Shown: positions 21,100 to 31,013 of the stretch, piece by piece
Position numbering within the stretch: position 1 is the stretch's first letter
How the letters are laid out: every line of letters begins with the position of its first letter
Assembly: GCF_963678635.1 (NCBI RefSeq)
Contig: NC_087067.1
Location: forward strand, 36,776,686 to 36,836,685
Source of the DNA: Symsagittifera roscoffensis
Lineage: Eukaryota; Xenacoelomorpha; Acoela; Convolutidae
DNA length: 60,000 nt
Direction: 5' to 3'
Notes under the pieces: generated by a model
The model's database searches: none
What the model was told of the DNA's origin: nothing
What the model saw: the letters and a program-made list of their open reading frames with translations, nothing else
Translations under genes and position numbers: made by a program

Positions 21100-24000
21100 T
21101 TAGCATATGCTCAGATAGTATTTTTTATGTAAGTAAACCTCTATGTCAGTCTCTGAAAATATCACATGCACAAGAGCGTACAACTCTCTCGGATGTAGCT
21201 TTCCCCTATTAGGATCGTATACTGGCAACGAGAGAGAGGTCACACCTCTCTCAACCAGGAAATCCCTAAGTCGAGTCAAGGCCAACACCAAGCTCTCCGG
21301 ATTCACGTGTTGCCTATCAGTAGCTTTCGTAACCAAAAAACACAAATATTTCCCTGGTATCTGTGATGCAACAGGGGGTAACGCTATCATTCCTCCTACA
21401 CCCGGCCTCTGTTTCCATAAAAACTCGATATTCTTGTACTCTCTTTTAAAGTCGGCCGCTAGTGCTGTTTTAAAGCTTACGTCCGCAGTTATCGCTATGG
21501 CGCACGTGCGTTCCGTGAGTATGAAATCGCTGTCCGTTATAACGATATTGTTCGAATAGTGGTTCGGGAGATCAAAATACGATTCAAAGATTCGTCCAAA
21601 AGGTGGTTTCTTAGCATTCTCGCCCTCTGTCTCTAGTTCTCCGGTTTCCCTTGCCGATTTCAATTTTTTTATTATGAGATTTTCGGTGTGGGTGAGTCCT
21701 ACCCCCACTCCCCGGACAAAAATATCCATCGACGTCCCCGTCGATCGCCCAAAGTCTAGGAGACCGAGGTTGGATTGTGGAACACGTAGAGGACCATCTG
21801 GGGCGACCCAGTTGGACTCGGTATTGTCATGACTGATGTATTTGACGCCGTCTTTGTCGACGTCCTGAATCGTCAGGATCGTCTCTTTTGGATCTGTCGG
21901 CAGATCGTGGAGCCATTCGAGCACGCGCAAGTTTGTTAGTTCTTGCTCATGAGTCTGTTCCGCTTCTGGTTCGAACTCCACTTCCGGTTCTGATCGATCG
22001 TCGATCCAATCTTGATCCATATCGTTCACAAGGTCGATTTCTTCTAGCATTGCTACTTCGTCCAGCCCCACCAGCGAGTCTATGACATCACTCACTACTA
22101 TCCGGTCTACAACGAAGTCCTCGCCATACGGATTGTATTTCTTCTGGTTTTTTCCCCTCTTACTTTGGCGTGTCTCCATAGTGAGCGGAAAGTCAGGCTG
22201 TATTCCTTTGTCAATTTCGGTTTGTTCCGGGCAATCCCAGTCTTCTTCGGCATAGGGTAGAGTTTCATCGTCCACCTCTACTCGCTCAGTCAACTCGAGA
22301 TCCAGTGGTAGATCACAATTGTCCACCATCTCATTCCCGTCGTTCTTGTCGCGAGTACCCCTTTCATTCACTTCACAAGCAGGATCCACTATTAAATAGT
22401 CTCCCTCTTGCATGTCCGCTGGGATGCACCAATCCTCGGACGAGGCGTTGTGTGGTTTGATATTCTCGTAATGAGCCGCTCTTCCGGTGCTCAGCCGATA
22501 AAAACGACCTCCTTGATGCACCTCTGTTATCTGAAATGGACCACGCCATTTCTTTAATAGTTTCTTGGTTCCTTTTGGTGGAACCACTTCCTGGAACACC
22601 CAGACGTAATCGCCAACTGAGTAGGCTTTTGCATCGGCTGTTCTTTTATCAAACCTCCTTTTTTGTCTAATTTGCGCCTGTTGCGTATTCCTCCTGCATA
22701 AGTCATTGAGGTCCTGTTGTCTTCTAATAACGTCCCGCACGTACGTTTGCGGTGCTGTTCTCTTCCCTTCATATTCAGGGTAGAAGAACGTTAACGGGAG
22801 TGCTTTTTCATGACCCGTCAGCATCATATGCGGACTTTTTCCCGTGGTGGAATGCTCCGTGCTGTTGTAAGCACCCATCACTTGCGGCAAGTGCTTGTCC
22901 CAGTCATCCATATAGCGTGAGCAGTAGACTCTCAACATGGATACCAGTGTGCGATTCTGCCTCTCGACTAAGCCATTCGTTTGCGGGTGATAAGTGGTCG
23001 AGTGGGCCTGCGCTACCTGCGACCTTTTCATTAACTCTTTCGTGAGATCACCTACGAATGCTTTGCCATTGTCCGATTGGAACGTGATGGGGCAGCCATG
23101 CCTTGCTATCCACACGTTTATCAAATGATCGCATGTTTCTTCTGCCGACGCTGTCATGCAGGGTGCTGCCTCCGCATACTTTGTAAAATGGTCGATCATT
23201 ACCAGCACCTGATTATAGCCCGTTGCTGTCATGCAGATTTTCTGATGATCAATTTGCACCACTTCGTTGAAACCTGACGATTCTATTGACTGTAGGGGGA
23301 ACCTTAGTTTCCTGGGATCCTTTGCCTGTTGACAAGACAGGCATGCGGCTATCCATTTCTCACAAGCCTTCTTCAATCCCGGCCATTCGAATCGTTTTTG
23401 TATCCTGTTATACACTTTGTCCACGCCTTGATGTCCCATCTGATCATGTGAGCGAAAGAGCAATTCAGTCTGGTACAATTGTGGTAACACTATTGAATTG
23501 TATTTATAAAGGACCTTGTCCTCCTCCTTGCGCTTACAGGCTACGATTCCGTCCTTATTCAGGTACAACAAGTCTTTCCTCTTCAGGTAAAATTGCTTCA
23601 GGATTTTGTAGCTGTCTTCTTCCAAGTCTCCCTTGTCAGGTGCTCCATTCTCGATCCATCTTTTCAGACTGCTCGTCATTCTATCATTTCGTTGAGCCCT
23701 CAGGAGATCCGACAGCCTGTACCTGGCTTTCAAATACGTCTTCACCACGTTCATTTGCCCACTCATTATCTCCGGAGCATGAGCATCGTCCATCATCTTG
23801 ACACACCATATCTTTTTCAAAGGCGTCGCTTCTTGCACAGATGGTTCCAGATTGGTACGGACGACTGTACCATGTGGCAGCAATCTGGTTGGGCGTTTTG
23901 AAACTGCTATCAGCTCGAGCTCGTCTGCGGCATTATCTACCACAGTGCCCTCTTCATCTGAGGTGTATCTGTCCCTGTCTGGATCCTGATGTGTTTCTCG

Positions 24001-27000
24001 GTCCAGCCCACGCTGCTTCCAGTCTACCAATAAGGAGTGGATTGCGATCTCTGACACATCGGAATTGGAAGTTGTTTCAGACGTGTTGTCCCAGGACTGG
24101 GGTCTCGAGTCACCACTTGAAACGACTGATTCCTCAACATCATATTCCAAGTTGTCTGAGATGTTTCTTGACTCCCCGGACAAAACTCTGTCCATCGGTC
24201 GCTTTGAACCCGACTCCCCGGACAAATTTCTGCCCCTAGGTGGTCTAGTCAACCTCTCCCCGGACAAGTCGTCCTGCACGGGCTCAAAGGTGTCTGACTC
24301 ATCAGAGGAGACGTCCTTGACTGGCTCGAAGGTGTCAGACTCCCCGGACATTGTCTCGTCCATGGACGAACAATCTGGGCTTGGCTCATATTCCTCTTTT
24401 GCATCCGTGAAGTGCACTCTCCTCGTGAAGCTAGATTTCGACCTGATCCTGACTTCCTCAGTAGCTTGGTTTTGATTCGATGTTCCATATTCAGTGAACG
24501 AAGTTCTCAACAATACTTCTTTCGGCATCGAGGTCACCAGCTGGTTGACGATCGACCTGCAATCCCGTTCAACGCCTCGGCTGCGAATGGACACTGGCCT
24601 CTTCTCTGTTCTCTCGGTGACAGTCAACCTCTGCATGGTCTCCATCCATTCACGATCATGCCTATTCACTTCCCTATCCAACAAGTCACGGAGTTTTCCC
24701 ATGACGTCCGCCGCCACGTTCACCGTCTTATTCAATAAAGCGATGCTGTTTATACCCAGCCTGGTCAGTTCTTGCTGTACCAAGTTGGATCGGACTAGCA
24801 GGTCCAACGGAACGGGTTCGCTTCTGGCTAAAAGCTTTATCTCCGCGGCCGTCTCCACTGGAAGGTCAGGGTGTCCAGGTATAGGATGTCCTGATCTGTC
24901 TAACCACCTAGTAAGTGGCAGCTTATCGTAGGTTTCTTTGTCTAGAAAGGAAAACCCGTCTTTGATCTCTGATTGGTTAGCCTGCTTCTCCTCGAGGCGC
25001 TCATAAAATTCTGTCTTTTTACTGAGGCTATCTGCGTTCTGGTGCTTGTCACGGGTACGGTGCTCTATGATCATGTGGTATCCATCCAAGCGCACGATCC
25101 AACGACCAATGTAGCTTTGATCCATCGAATAGGTTTTCAGCCAGGCAAGGGCACGATTGTCCACACGTAACTTGAATGGAGCACTCCCCAGGTAGGCCCT
25201 GTCTTTTTCCACGAACGTGATCACAGCAAACATCTCCGCTTTTGGTGCGCCGTACTTCATCTCAGTGTCACTCAGGACTTTACTTCCATAAGCTATCGGA
25301 CGAAGAACCGTTCTCCCGTTCCACTCCTGCTCTTGGTGAAGTATGCCTGATATCGCAACCACTGATGCATCCGTGTCCAGCACGAACATTCCCTTCTCCG
25401 TTGGCATGCCGAGGACCGGTGCCTCGCAAAGTTCACGTTTGATGTTTTCAAATGAGACTTGTGCCTCATCAGTCCAGGTGAACTTTTTGCCCTTGTTTCT
25501 CATCAATCTCTGCATGGGGTATATTTTGTCAGCATACCCCTTGATGAACTCACGATAATAATTGGCGAATCCCAGAAAACTCATCAACTGTGTATCTGTT
25601 TTAGGTGCCTTCCAGGTCAACACCGCTTCAACTGCTTCGGGATCTGGTCTCACTCCATGTTTGTCAACCAGGCGGCCCAAATACTTTATGGAATCCCTGA
25701 GGATTTCACACTTAGAGGGTTTGCATTTCAGACCCGCCTGCTTCATGCAAGAAAACACCTCCTCCAACCTCTCTATGTGGTCTTCTAGGGTTGGTGTTGC
25801 AATCACAACATCATCGACATAACACATGATGAGATTCCCGTATTTCTTAGTGACGCTCGTGAGTGCCTGGGCCATCAGTCGCTGGAATGTGGCCGTCGCG
25901 TTGCACAATCCGAATGGCATCCTCTTCCACTGGAAGAGTCCCAGCTCACACGCGAAACCTGTTTTCTCTCGATCTTGCTTTCTGAGTGGCACTTGCCAGA
26001 ATGCGGAGCCCAAATCCAACGTCGTGAAGAACTTAGCGTCTCCCAGCTTGGATAGGCTCTCATCGATGCGGGGAATCGGGTATGCGTCCTTTATAGTCAC
26101 TGCGTTCAGATAACGGAAATCACAACAAAATCTGAGTTGTCCCCCTTTCTTTTTCGCCATGACCACGCCACAAGCCCATGGGGACTTCGACGGCTCAATC
26201 ATGTCGTACTCCATTAACATTTCAATTTCCTTCCTACACGCTTCTGACTTATTTGGGGTCATTCTTCTCGCCCCTTCCCTATGAGGTACCGAGCCCTCTT
26301 CTATCTCAATCTCGTGCTCTACAAAATTGCAACAACCTATATCGGCCTTATGCTTTGAAAAAACGTCTGCGTTCCGATCTAGCACCGCCCTAAGCGAATC
26401 TAGTTCCTTGTCAGATATTTTACCCTTCAGATGTTCTATCTCAGGTAGGACAGGCCTATTCGCTGCTAACTCTGCTTCCGTCGGCCTCTCAGGAAAGTTG
26501 GAACAACTAGACAGCCCATCATCTGTTTCCGACTTCATTGAAAACAATTTCCTATAAGATTTCAATTCAATTACTCTTTTCATTATACATTCTTGGTTCG
26601 CATGTAATGGACATTTAGTTACGTCAAACTTCTTCAAGTTCTGCACACTCAGAAAGTCTGTGTTCAGAGGCAAAGCGTAGCCAAGTTTCTTTCCCCTCTG
26701 TATTGTCACTGTTGTTGCTTCTGTGTTCAATAACACACTCACACACAGTCCACTCTGAGTGAGTGAGAAGCTTCTTCCTAAAATAGCCGAGCTTTTACTG
26801 TTTGGATTTGGTACCAGACACACCTGTCTGTCATTGCTGAGTTCATTCAAGTTCCTCATCCTAAACGTCGCTACTACGGCTTGGTTCGGTTTTAATCTAA
26901 CTTTTCGATCCAGAAAAATCGGCACCTTGGCCTGATTAATTAAGATCTTATTAAGGGGTCTTTTCTCATACTTTCTTTCAGGATCCTTGATCCTAATCGA

Positions 27001-30000
27001 TCCGTCATTGAGATCAATCGTGACGTCAAAGTTGCGAACGAAATCCCTTCCTAGGATGAACTGGTCGGATTCATCCAAATTCTCTACTACTAGGAAGCTC
27101 ATCCAAAGATGTCTTCCTCCAAGCTGCAGTGAGATGATCGGGGTTCGTCCGGCGACATAGATCGCTCCCTGATTGGCAGCTGCCAACCTGATGTTTGTCG
27201 GTATGAGATCCGATCTTTCGAAACCCATGTCGGTCCAAGTTTTGATTGGCATGACACTAACCACTGCTCCCGTGTCTAGCAGCCCCTTTACTGAAAGTTG
27301 TCTGCCTTGCACGTCCAGAACGTGTGCGGCCAGATCTGCCTCGCAACCAATATGCACAGCATCTTGTTCGAGCATCGCGTTGTGTCCGATTCGTCTGACC
27401 TTCAGCTCCTCTTGACCAATGTATATCCGGCCAACCTGATCGTTCGCATCAGTTATGTGAGCTTTCGTGTAGATATTGATGCCATCCACGTTCATCAGAA
27501 TCGGGTAAGGGCCATGGACATCGATATAATGTCCGTCCACTTTCATCAGCCTCGGACCTCCCGTTGTGAGCAGCGCTCGCACTGCCCTGGAGTCCAGTTT
27601 GGGATCCTTCTCCTTCAGGTAGTCGGCATAGATGTCCAGGTGGACCAGTGTAATCTCGGATGGCTCGCTCAGGTTCTTGACCACCTGGTGCCCTGCGACT
27701 GAGATGATAGACATTATTTTGGTCCCTGCCTTCGTCATGCCGAAAGTCTTGCCAGATATAACGTTCAGTTTTAGTCCCTGTTTCTTGGGCTCTTTTTCAT
27801 CTTCTGCTCTTGTCGTCTTACTCAGGACATTAAGACTTTCCCGAAGATCTGTGCTCTCCAGCTCCGACCTTACCCATTGCTCCACTTCTTTCGTGGCAAG
27901 GTGCTGTTTGACATTCTGCAGCGCTGTCCTTGCCGCCAGGCCGTAATCCACCTTGAGTGGACTAGACGACTCTGCTTCGAGGTTCGAGGCTACCACCTCG
28001 TCAGGCCATGTCTTAACCTTTTTGGTCGCAAAGGTGCTCGGTGTCGTTTCCTTTCTCCGAGATTCAGCCTCGTTCATCAGACGTGCTCGACTGGCCTTGA
28101 CACCCGAAAGCGCCTCTTCGTGGCGGGGATGTTTCGCGTCCGCTACTGCGTCCCAAAATTGAGTACAATCCGACTTGAAGTGTCCCTCCAAATTACAGAA
28201 GAAACACCTCGGACCATATTTCATGATGAGCCCTCTCACGTACTCTTCATGATCCTCGTCGGTCGCGTCAGCGTCCTCGAGAAAGTAGCCTATGGCCTTC
28301 ATGTTCTGTTTGTATGCAGAACACGCAGAAACGTGATGGTCCATCGAACCACAATTCGCACACGACCTCCTCTTGTCCATGTCATCGCGAGGTTTGTACC
28401 AACTGGAATTCGCACCAGTGTTTGTCCCGCTATAGTTGCCATAATTGCTGTAACGGTTTTGCGCCCTCGGTTTTATCAGTAAATACTCGCGTGACTTCAT
28501 ACGCAAGTCGTCGGGCGTGGGTACCTGGTCAAGCGACAGGGTGAAGTGAGTGGCCAACATCGTCTTCAACTCCTCACTCCTTACACCATCCATGAACTTC
28601 GAAGCGATCGCCAAGTTTCGTTCGGATATTCTCTCATCCGGGTTGCTCCTCCTCCTGAGCAATTCAAGGTCGTCCAAGAATTTATCTATTGATTCTTCAT
28701 CTCTCTGACGCCTCTTCTCGAACTTCACCATGGCCTGGTGCCCTTGTACTCCAGAGCCGAAACGATTCAGCAGGATGTCGAATATCTTGCGAGCGCTGTC
28801 TCTCTCATTGGCTCTTTTCGCCATTACACAATTTAATGCAGTACCCTCTAGGTTGCTCGTCAGCGCGCTGCACTCTTGTTTCTTGGAGAGATTCTCTTCC
28901 TCAAAGTGTAACTTCATCACCTCTATCCAAGTATCAATGCAGCCGTCTGACTCGTCTTTATATGACTTCGGCTTTTTCAGTGTTCTTCTTGACCTCTCTC
29001 CTCTCTCGGTTGACTTCGAGAGCTTGGTGATGAATGTTTCAAGAGATCTGTTCAGAGGCTCAAACATCGAGGCATACATCGTTGTGTCTTGTGAGGCTGT
29101 AGTCAGATCTGGTACTGAACTGACTTGTGGCACGGTTGGCAATCTTGTCTCCGGGGTGGCATCTGCCTCCGGTGGGACTGGATTTGTCCAGCCAGGCCTC
29201 TGCGGGGCTGCCCTTGGCCGCTCCTTGTTTCTATGTTCGTAGTTCGTTCTCGAGCCTTGCTGGGCTCTGGCACTGTTGCCCGTACCATCTCCAACATTCG
29301 CATGGCGTGAGCGCTCCCTTGAGTTGGAATGCTCCTGCCAATTATTCCCATTCAGGATCGCGTCAAGCTTCCGCATCATCAAGTCAGATTTGGCGTCCAA
29401 CCTCCTTTCCAGGCCAGTCATCGTTTGGGCGTAGGTATTATCATGATCATTCAACAATCGCTCGATCTCTCTTGTCATCCTAGCCTCTCTTTCCTCTGAC
29501 TCTTTGTTTGCCTGAGCCAGGCTCTCGGCCAGGCATTGATCGGTGTCACGAATCAATTGAGCCTGATCAAACCTCGCCTGCGACTTCACGTGCGTTAGCT
29601 CATCTTTCAAATTCTCTCGACCATGGTGAGCTCTCTCGTCAACTTGATCTATCCGCTTAGTCATGTCTCGCCTCAATTCATCCAGGCCATTCATCACACC
29701 AGCGAACATATCACTTATGTCACCAGCTGCCCCCAGTGGCGGGGTTAGCCCCAGAGAAGACGAGGTCAACTGTGGCTGTAGCCTAGTACTTGATGACGCA
29801 CCGCCCTTTTGCTTGTGCATTGACGTCATCAGTCTGTCAAACGTTGATGATGCTCCCATCGTTATCCCATCTGACATAGGCCTGGTCGGCGAGGCAGAAG
29901 ATGCCTCCCTGCTCATGTCGTTCCTTGGGCACGGTGTGAAGTTCACATCCGGATGGGTTATCTCCGGGTAGTCATCACTGGAAGTCAAACCTACAGTTGG

Positions 30001-30582
30001 TAGTGACGCCATGCGTTCGTCGTACAAGGACTTCCAACTCTTCTTGGCCTTCGAGAACGTCTGCTCTTCACCCGGACTCATACTCGACATCATCGCGTTG
30101 TTACTCTGTTTGGCCAAGGATGAGTGTGCACTTGTCAGATGTGAAGGTTCCTTTCTCCATTTATAGCTCTTAGTCTCTGATTTGGACATTCCCCTGTACA
30201 ACACTTCCTCCCGAGGTTCGACCTCGGAACGCTCCGAGGTCTCCTCTGTCCTCTCGACTTCCTCTCGTTCGAGGACCCCGTCTGGCTCAAAGTCGGGTCG
30301 AATGAGCGTTCGCTCCCCTTCGTCAAAGGGATCCACCGGCGTTTCGCTCGCAGGCTCGGCCTCGGCGCTCCGCCCTTGATTGCCATCAAGGTTTTTCTCG
30401 CTCCTTAGTCTCATTTCGATCACTGAAAGATCAGGTTGACCTTTAGTCGATTCGTCTTCAGCAAACGCGTCGGAAGCGCTGCTAAACGAGGTTTGGCTAC
30501 GCCTAGTTCTAAATTTCCGCGTGCTTCCCTTGCTTAGCCTGGGAATTTTAGTAGTCGATCCTAACGAGTCCCTGCGCTGCAT
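21100..30582 (-). CDS. gag-pol: Element 1 ORF1: Gag-Pol polyprotein with long spacer and macro-like C-terminus
   Basis: 3160 aa from ATG 30582, chosen because MQRRDSLGSTTKIPRL aligns with the element 2 start; the frame is open to 30642. Order: charged N-terminus; coiled coil (~290-412); Gag core (~540-680); CCHC knuckles CX2CX4HX4C (~739 and ~791); protease DTGA (~1103); RT with YVDD (1588-1591); RNase H with DTDAS (~1735); a ~475-residue low-complexity spacer with LSGES repeats; integrase with HHCC (~2376-2415), catalytic D~2444, D~2503 and E 36 residues later (D,D35E), and a GPF motif (~2680); an acidic linker; then a final ~150 residues resembling a TARG1-type macro domain (~3005-3158). 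PR-RT-RH-IN order is Ty3/gypsy. Gag and Pol are one frame, with no frameshift or stop between them. The frame is fully intact. Confidence 0.92.
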   Translation of the reverse strand: MQRRDSLGSTTKIPRLSKGSTRKFRTRRSQTSFSSASDAFAEDESTKGQPDLSVIEMRLRSEKNLDGNQGRSAEAEPASETPVDPFDEGERTLIRPDFEPDGVLEREEVERTEETSERSEVEPREEVLYRGMSKSETKSYKWRKEPSHLTSAHSSLAKQSNNAMMSSMSPGEEQTFSKAKKSWKSLYDERMASLPTVGLTSSDDYPEITHPDVNFTPCPRNDMSREASSASPTRPMSDGITMGASSTFDRLMTSMHKQKGGASSSTRLQPQLTSSSLGLTPPLGAAGDISDMFAGVMNGLDELRRDMTKRIDQVDERAHHGRENLKDELTHVKSQARFDQAQLIRDTDQCLAESLAQANKESEEREARMTREIERLLNDHDNTYAQTMTGLERRLDAKSDLMMRKLDAILNGNNWQEHSNSRERSRHANVGDGTGNSARAQQGSRTNYEHRNKERPRAAPQRPGWTNPVPPEADATPETRLPTVPQVSSVPDLTTASQDTTMYASMFEPLNRSLETFITKLSKSTERGERSRRTLKKPKSYKDESDGCIDTWIEVMKLHFEEENLSKKQECSALTSNLEGTALNCVMAKRANERDSARKIFDILLNRFGSGVQGHQAMVKFEKRRQRDEESIDKFLDDLELLRRRSNPDERISERNLAIASKFMDGVRSEELKTMLATHFTLSLDQVPTPDDLRMKSREYLLIKPRAQNRYSNYGNYSGTNTGANSSWYKPRDDMDKRRSCANCGSMDHHVSACSAYKQNMKAIGYFLEDADATDEDHEEYVRGLIMKYGPRCFFCNLEGHFKSDCTQFWDAVADAKHPRHEEALSGVKASRARLMNEAESRRKETTPSTFATKKVKTWPDEVVASNLEAESSSPLKVDYGLAARTALQNVKQHLATKEVEQWVRSELESTDLRESLNVLSKTTRAEDEKEPKKQGLKLNVISGKTFGMTKAGTKIMSIISVAGHQVVKNLSEPSEITLVHLDIYADYLKEKDPKLDSRAVRALLTTGGPRLMKVDGHYIDVHGPYPILMNVDGINIYTKAHITDANDQVGRIYIGQEELKVRRIGHNAMLEQDAVHIGCEADLAAHVLDVQGRQLSVKGLLDTGAVVSVMPIKTWTDMGFERSDLIPTNIRLAAANQGAIYVAGRTPIISLQLGGRHLWMSFLVVENLDESDQFILGRDFVRNFDVTIDLNDGSIRIKDPERKYEKRPLNKILINQAKVPIFLDRKVRLKPNQAVVATFRMRNLNELSNDRQVCLVPNPNSKSSAILGRSFSLTQSGLCVSVLLNTEATTVTIQRGKKLGYALPLNTDFLSVQNLKKFDVTKCPLHANQECIMKRVIELKSYRKLFSMKSETDDGLSSCSNFPERPTEAELAANRPVLPEIEHLKGKISDKELDSLRAVLDRNADVFSKHKADIGCCNFVEHEIEIEEGSVPHREGARRMTPNKSEACRKEIEMLMEYDMIEPSKSPWACGVVMAKKKGGQLRFCCDFRYLNAVTIKDAYPIPRIDESLSKLGDAKFFTTLDLGSAFWQVPLRKQDREKTGFACELGLFQWKRMPFGLCNATATFQRLMAQALTSVTKKYGNLIMCYVDDVVIATPTLEDHIERLEEVFSCMKQAGLKCKPSKCEILRDSIKYLGRLVDKHGVRPDPEAVEAVLTWKAPKTDTQLMSFLGFANYYREFIKGYADKIYPMQRLMRNKGKKFTWTDEAQVSFENIKRELCEAPVLGMPTEKGMFVLDTDASVVAISGILHQEQEWNGRTVLRPIAYGSKVLSDTEMKYGAPKAEMFAVITFVEKDRAYLGSAPFKLRVDNRALAWLKTYSMDQSYIGRWIVRLDGYHMIIEHRTRDKHQNADSLSKKTEFYERLEEKQANQSEIKDGFSFLDKETYDKLPLTRWLDRSGHPIPGHPDLPVETAAEIKLLARSEPVPLDLLVRSNLVQQELTRLGINSIALLNKTVNVAADVMGKLRDLLDREVNRHDREWMETMQRLTVTERTEKRPVSIRSRGVERDCRSIVNQLVTSMPKEVLLRTSFTEYGTSNQNQATEEVRIRSKSSFTRRVHFTDAKEEYEPSPDCSSMDETMSGESDTFEPVKDVSSDESDTFEPVQDDLSGERLTRPPRGRNLSGESGSKRPMDRVLSGESRNISDNLEYDVEESVVSSGDSRPQSWDNTSETTSNSDVSEIAIHSLLVDWKQRGLDRETHQDPDRDRYTSDEEGTVVDNAADELELIAVSKRPTRLLPHGTVVRTNLEPSVQEATPLKKIWCVKMMDDAHAPEIMSGQMNVVKTYLKARYRLSDLLRAQRNDRMTSSLKRWIENGAPDKGDLEEDSYKILKQFYLKRKDLLYLNKDGIVACKRKEEDKVLYKYNSIVLPQLYQTELLFRSHDQMGHQGVDKVYNRIQKRFEWPGLKKACEKWIAACLSCQQAKDPRKLRFPLQSIESSGFNEVVQIDHQKICMTATGYNQVLVMIDHFTKYAEAAPCMTASAEETCDHLINVWIARHGCPITFQSDNGKAFVGDLTKELMKRSQVAQAHSTTYHPQTNGLVERQNRTLVSMLRVYCSRYMDDWDKHLPQVMGAYNSTEHSTTGKSPHMMLTGHEKALPLTFFYPEYEGKRTAPQTYVRDVIRRQQDLNDLCRRNTQQAQIRQKRRFDKRTADAKAYSVGDYVWVFQEVVPPKGTKKLLKKWRGPFQITEVHQGGRFYRLSTGRAAHYENIKPHNASSEDWCIPADMQEGDYLIVDPACEVNERGTRDKNDGNEMVDNCDLPLDLELTERVEVDDETLPYAEEDWDCPEQTEIDKGIQPDFPLTMETRQSKRGKNQKKYNPYGEDFVVDRIVVSDVIDSLVGLDEVAMLEEIDLVNDMDQDWIDDRSEPEVEFEPEAEQTHEQELTNLRVLEWLHDLPTDPKETILTIQDVDKDGVKYISHDNTESNWVAPDGPLRVPQSNLGLLDFGRSTGTSMDIFVRGVGVGLTHTENLIIKKLKSARETGELETEGENAKKPPFGRIFESYFDLPNHYSNNIVITDSDFILTERTCAIAITADVSFKTALAADFKREYKNIEFLWKQRPGVGGMIALPPVASQIPGKYLCFLVTKATDRQHVNPESLVLALTRLRDFLVERGVTSLSLPVYDPNRGKLHPRELYALVHVIFSETDIEVYLHKKYYLSIC
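21705..21748 (-). promoter_or_regulatory. Internal copy of the polypurine-tract module in ORF1
   Basis: On the minus strand this reads a stem-loop ATCGAC/GTCGAT with loop GGGGAC, then GGATATTT, then TTGTCCGGGGAGTG. It matches the true 3' polypurine module at 16431-16391 in order and spacing (about 33 of 40 positions by eye). It lies in codons for SMDIFVRGVG just upstream of the macro-like domain, a different frame from the LSGES copies. Confidence 0.6.
24171..24350 (-). repeat. Four polypurine-tract-like repeats in the Pol spacer
   Basis: The motif TTGTCCGGGGAG (minus strand) or a slight variant occurs at about 24171-24185, 24213-24226, 24255-24267 and 24339-24350. It encodes LSGE(S/R) or MSGES in the RNase H-integrase spacer. 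Element 2 keeps two copies (44147-44159, 44213-44225) and a degenerate third. Confidence 0.75.
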
Positions 30583-31013
30583 AGTTTTGTACAAAATGAA
30601 AGTATTCGTAATTTGATGGCAATGCAAACGTACCACAAACAAGATTTAGTTAAATCACTTAACGCTGCCTACTCGATTCCGTCAGTATCAAAATGTCTCT
30701 TAGATCTCTCACGACTAAATTAGTGACTCAGCTAAAGTTACACACAGGGTCTACCCAGTATTGATATAATGCTAACTCAACCCGGTTGTATAGTATAACA
30801 GTATCACTAAGTTTCCACAAGATATAATCGACACACAAAACACAATCGATAATCAGATAAGAATATCCTACAGGTGACAGCGACCTTTTGTCAGTATCAA
30901 TTTATCGCCACACAATTTATCAAGTCACTGCTTTGTTAAAATTAAACAATCTTCGATAAAAAGCAGTGATGATTCAGAAATAGATAAATAAAACTTAGTC
31001 TTAAAGAAAAAGA

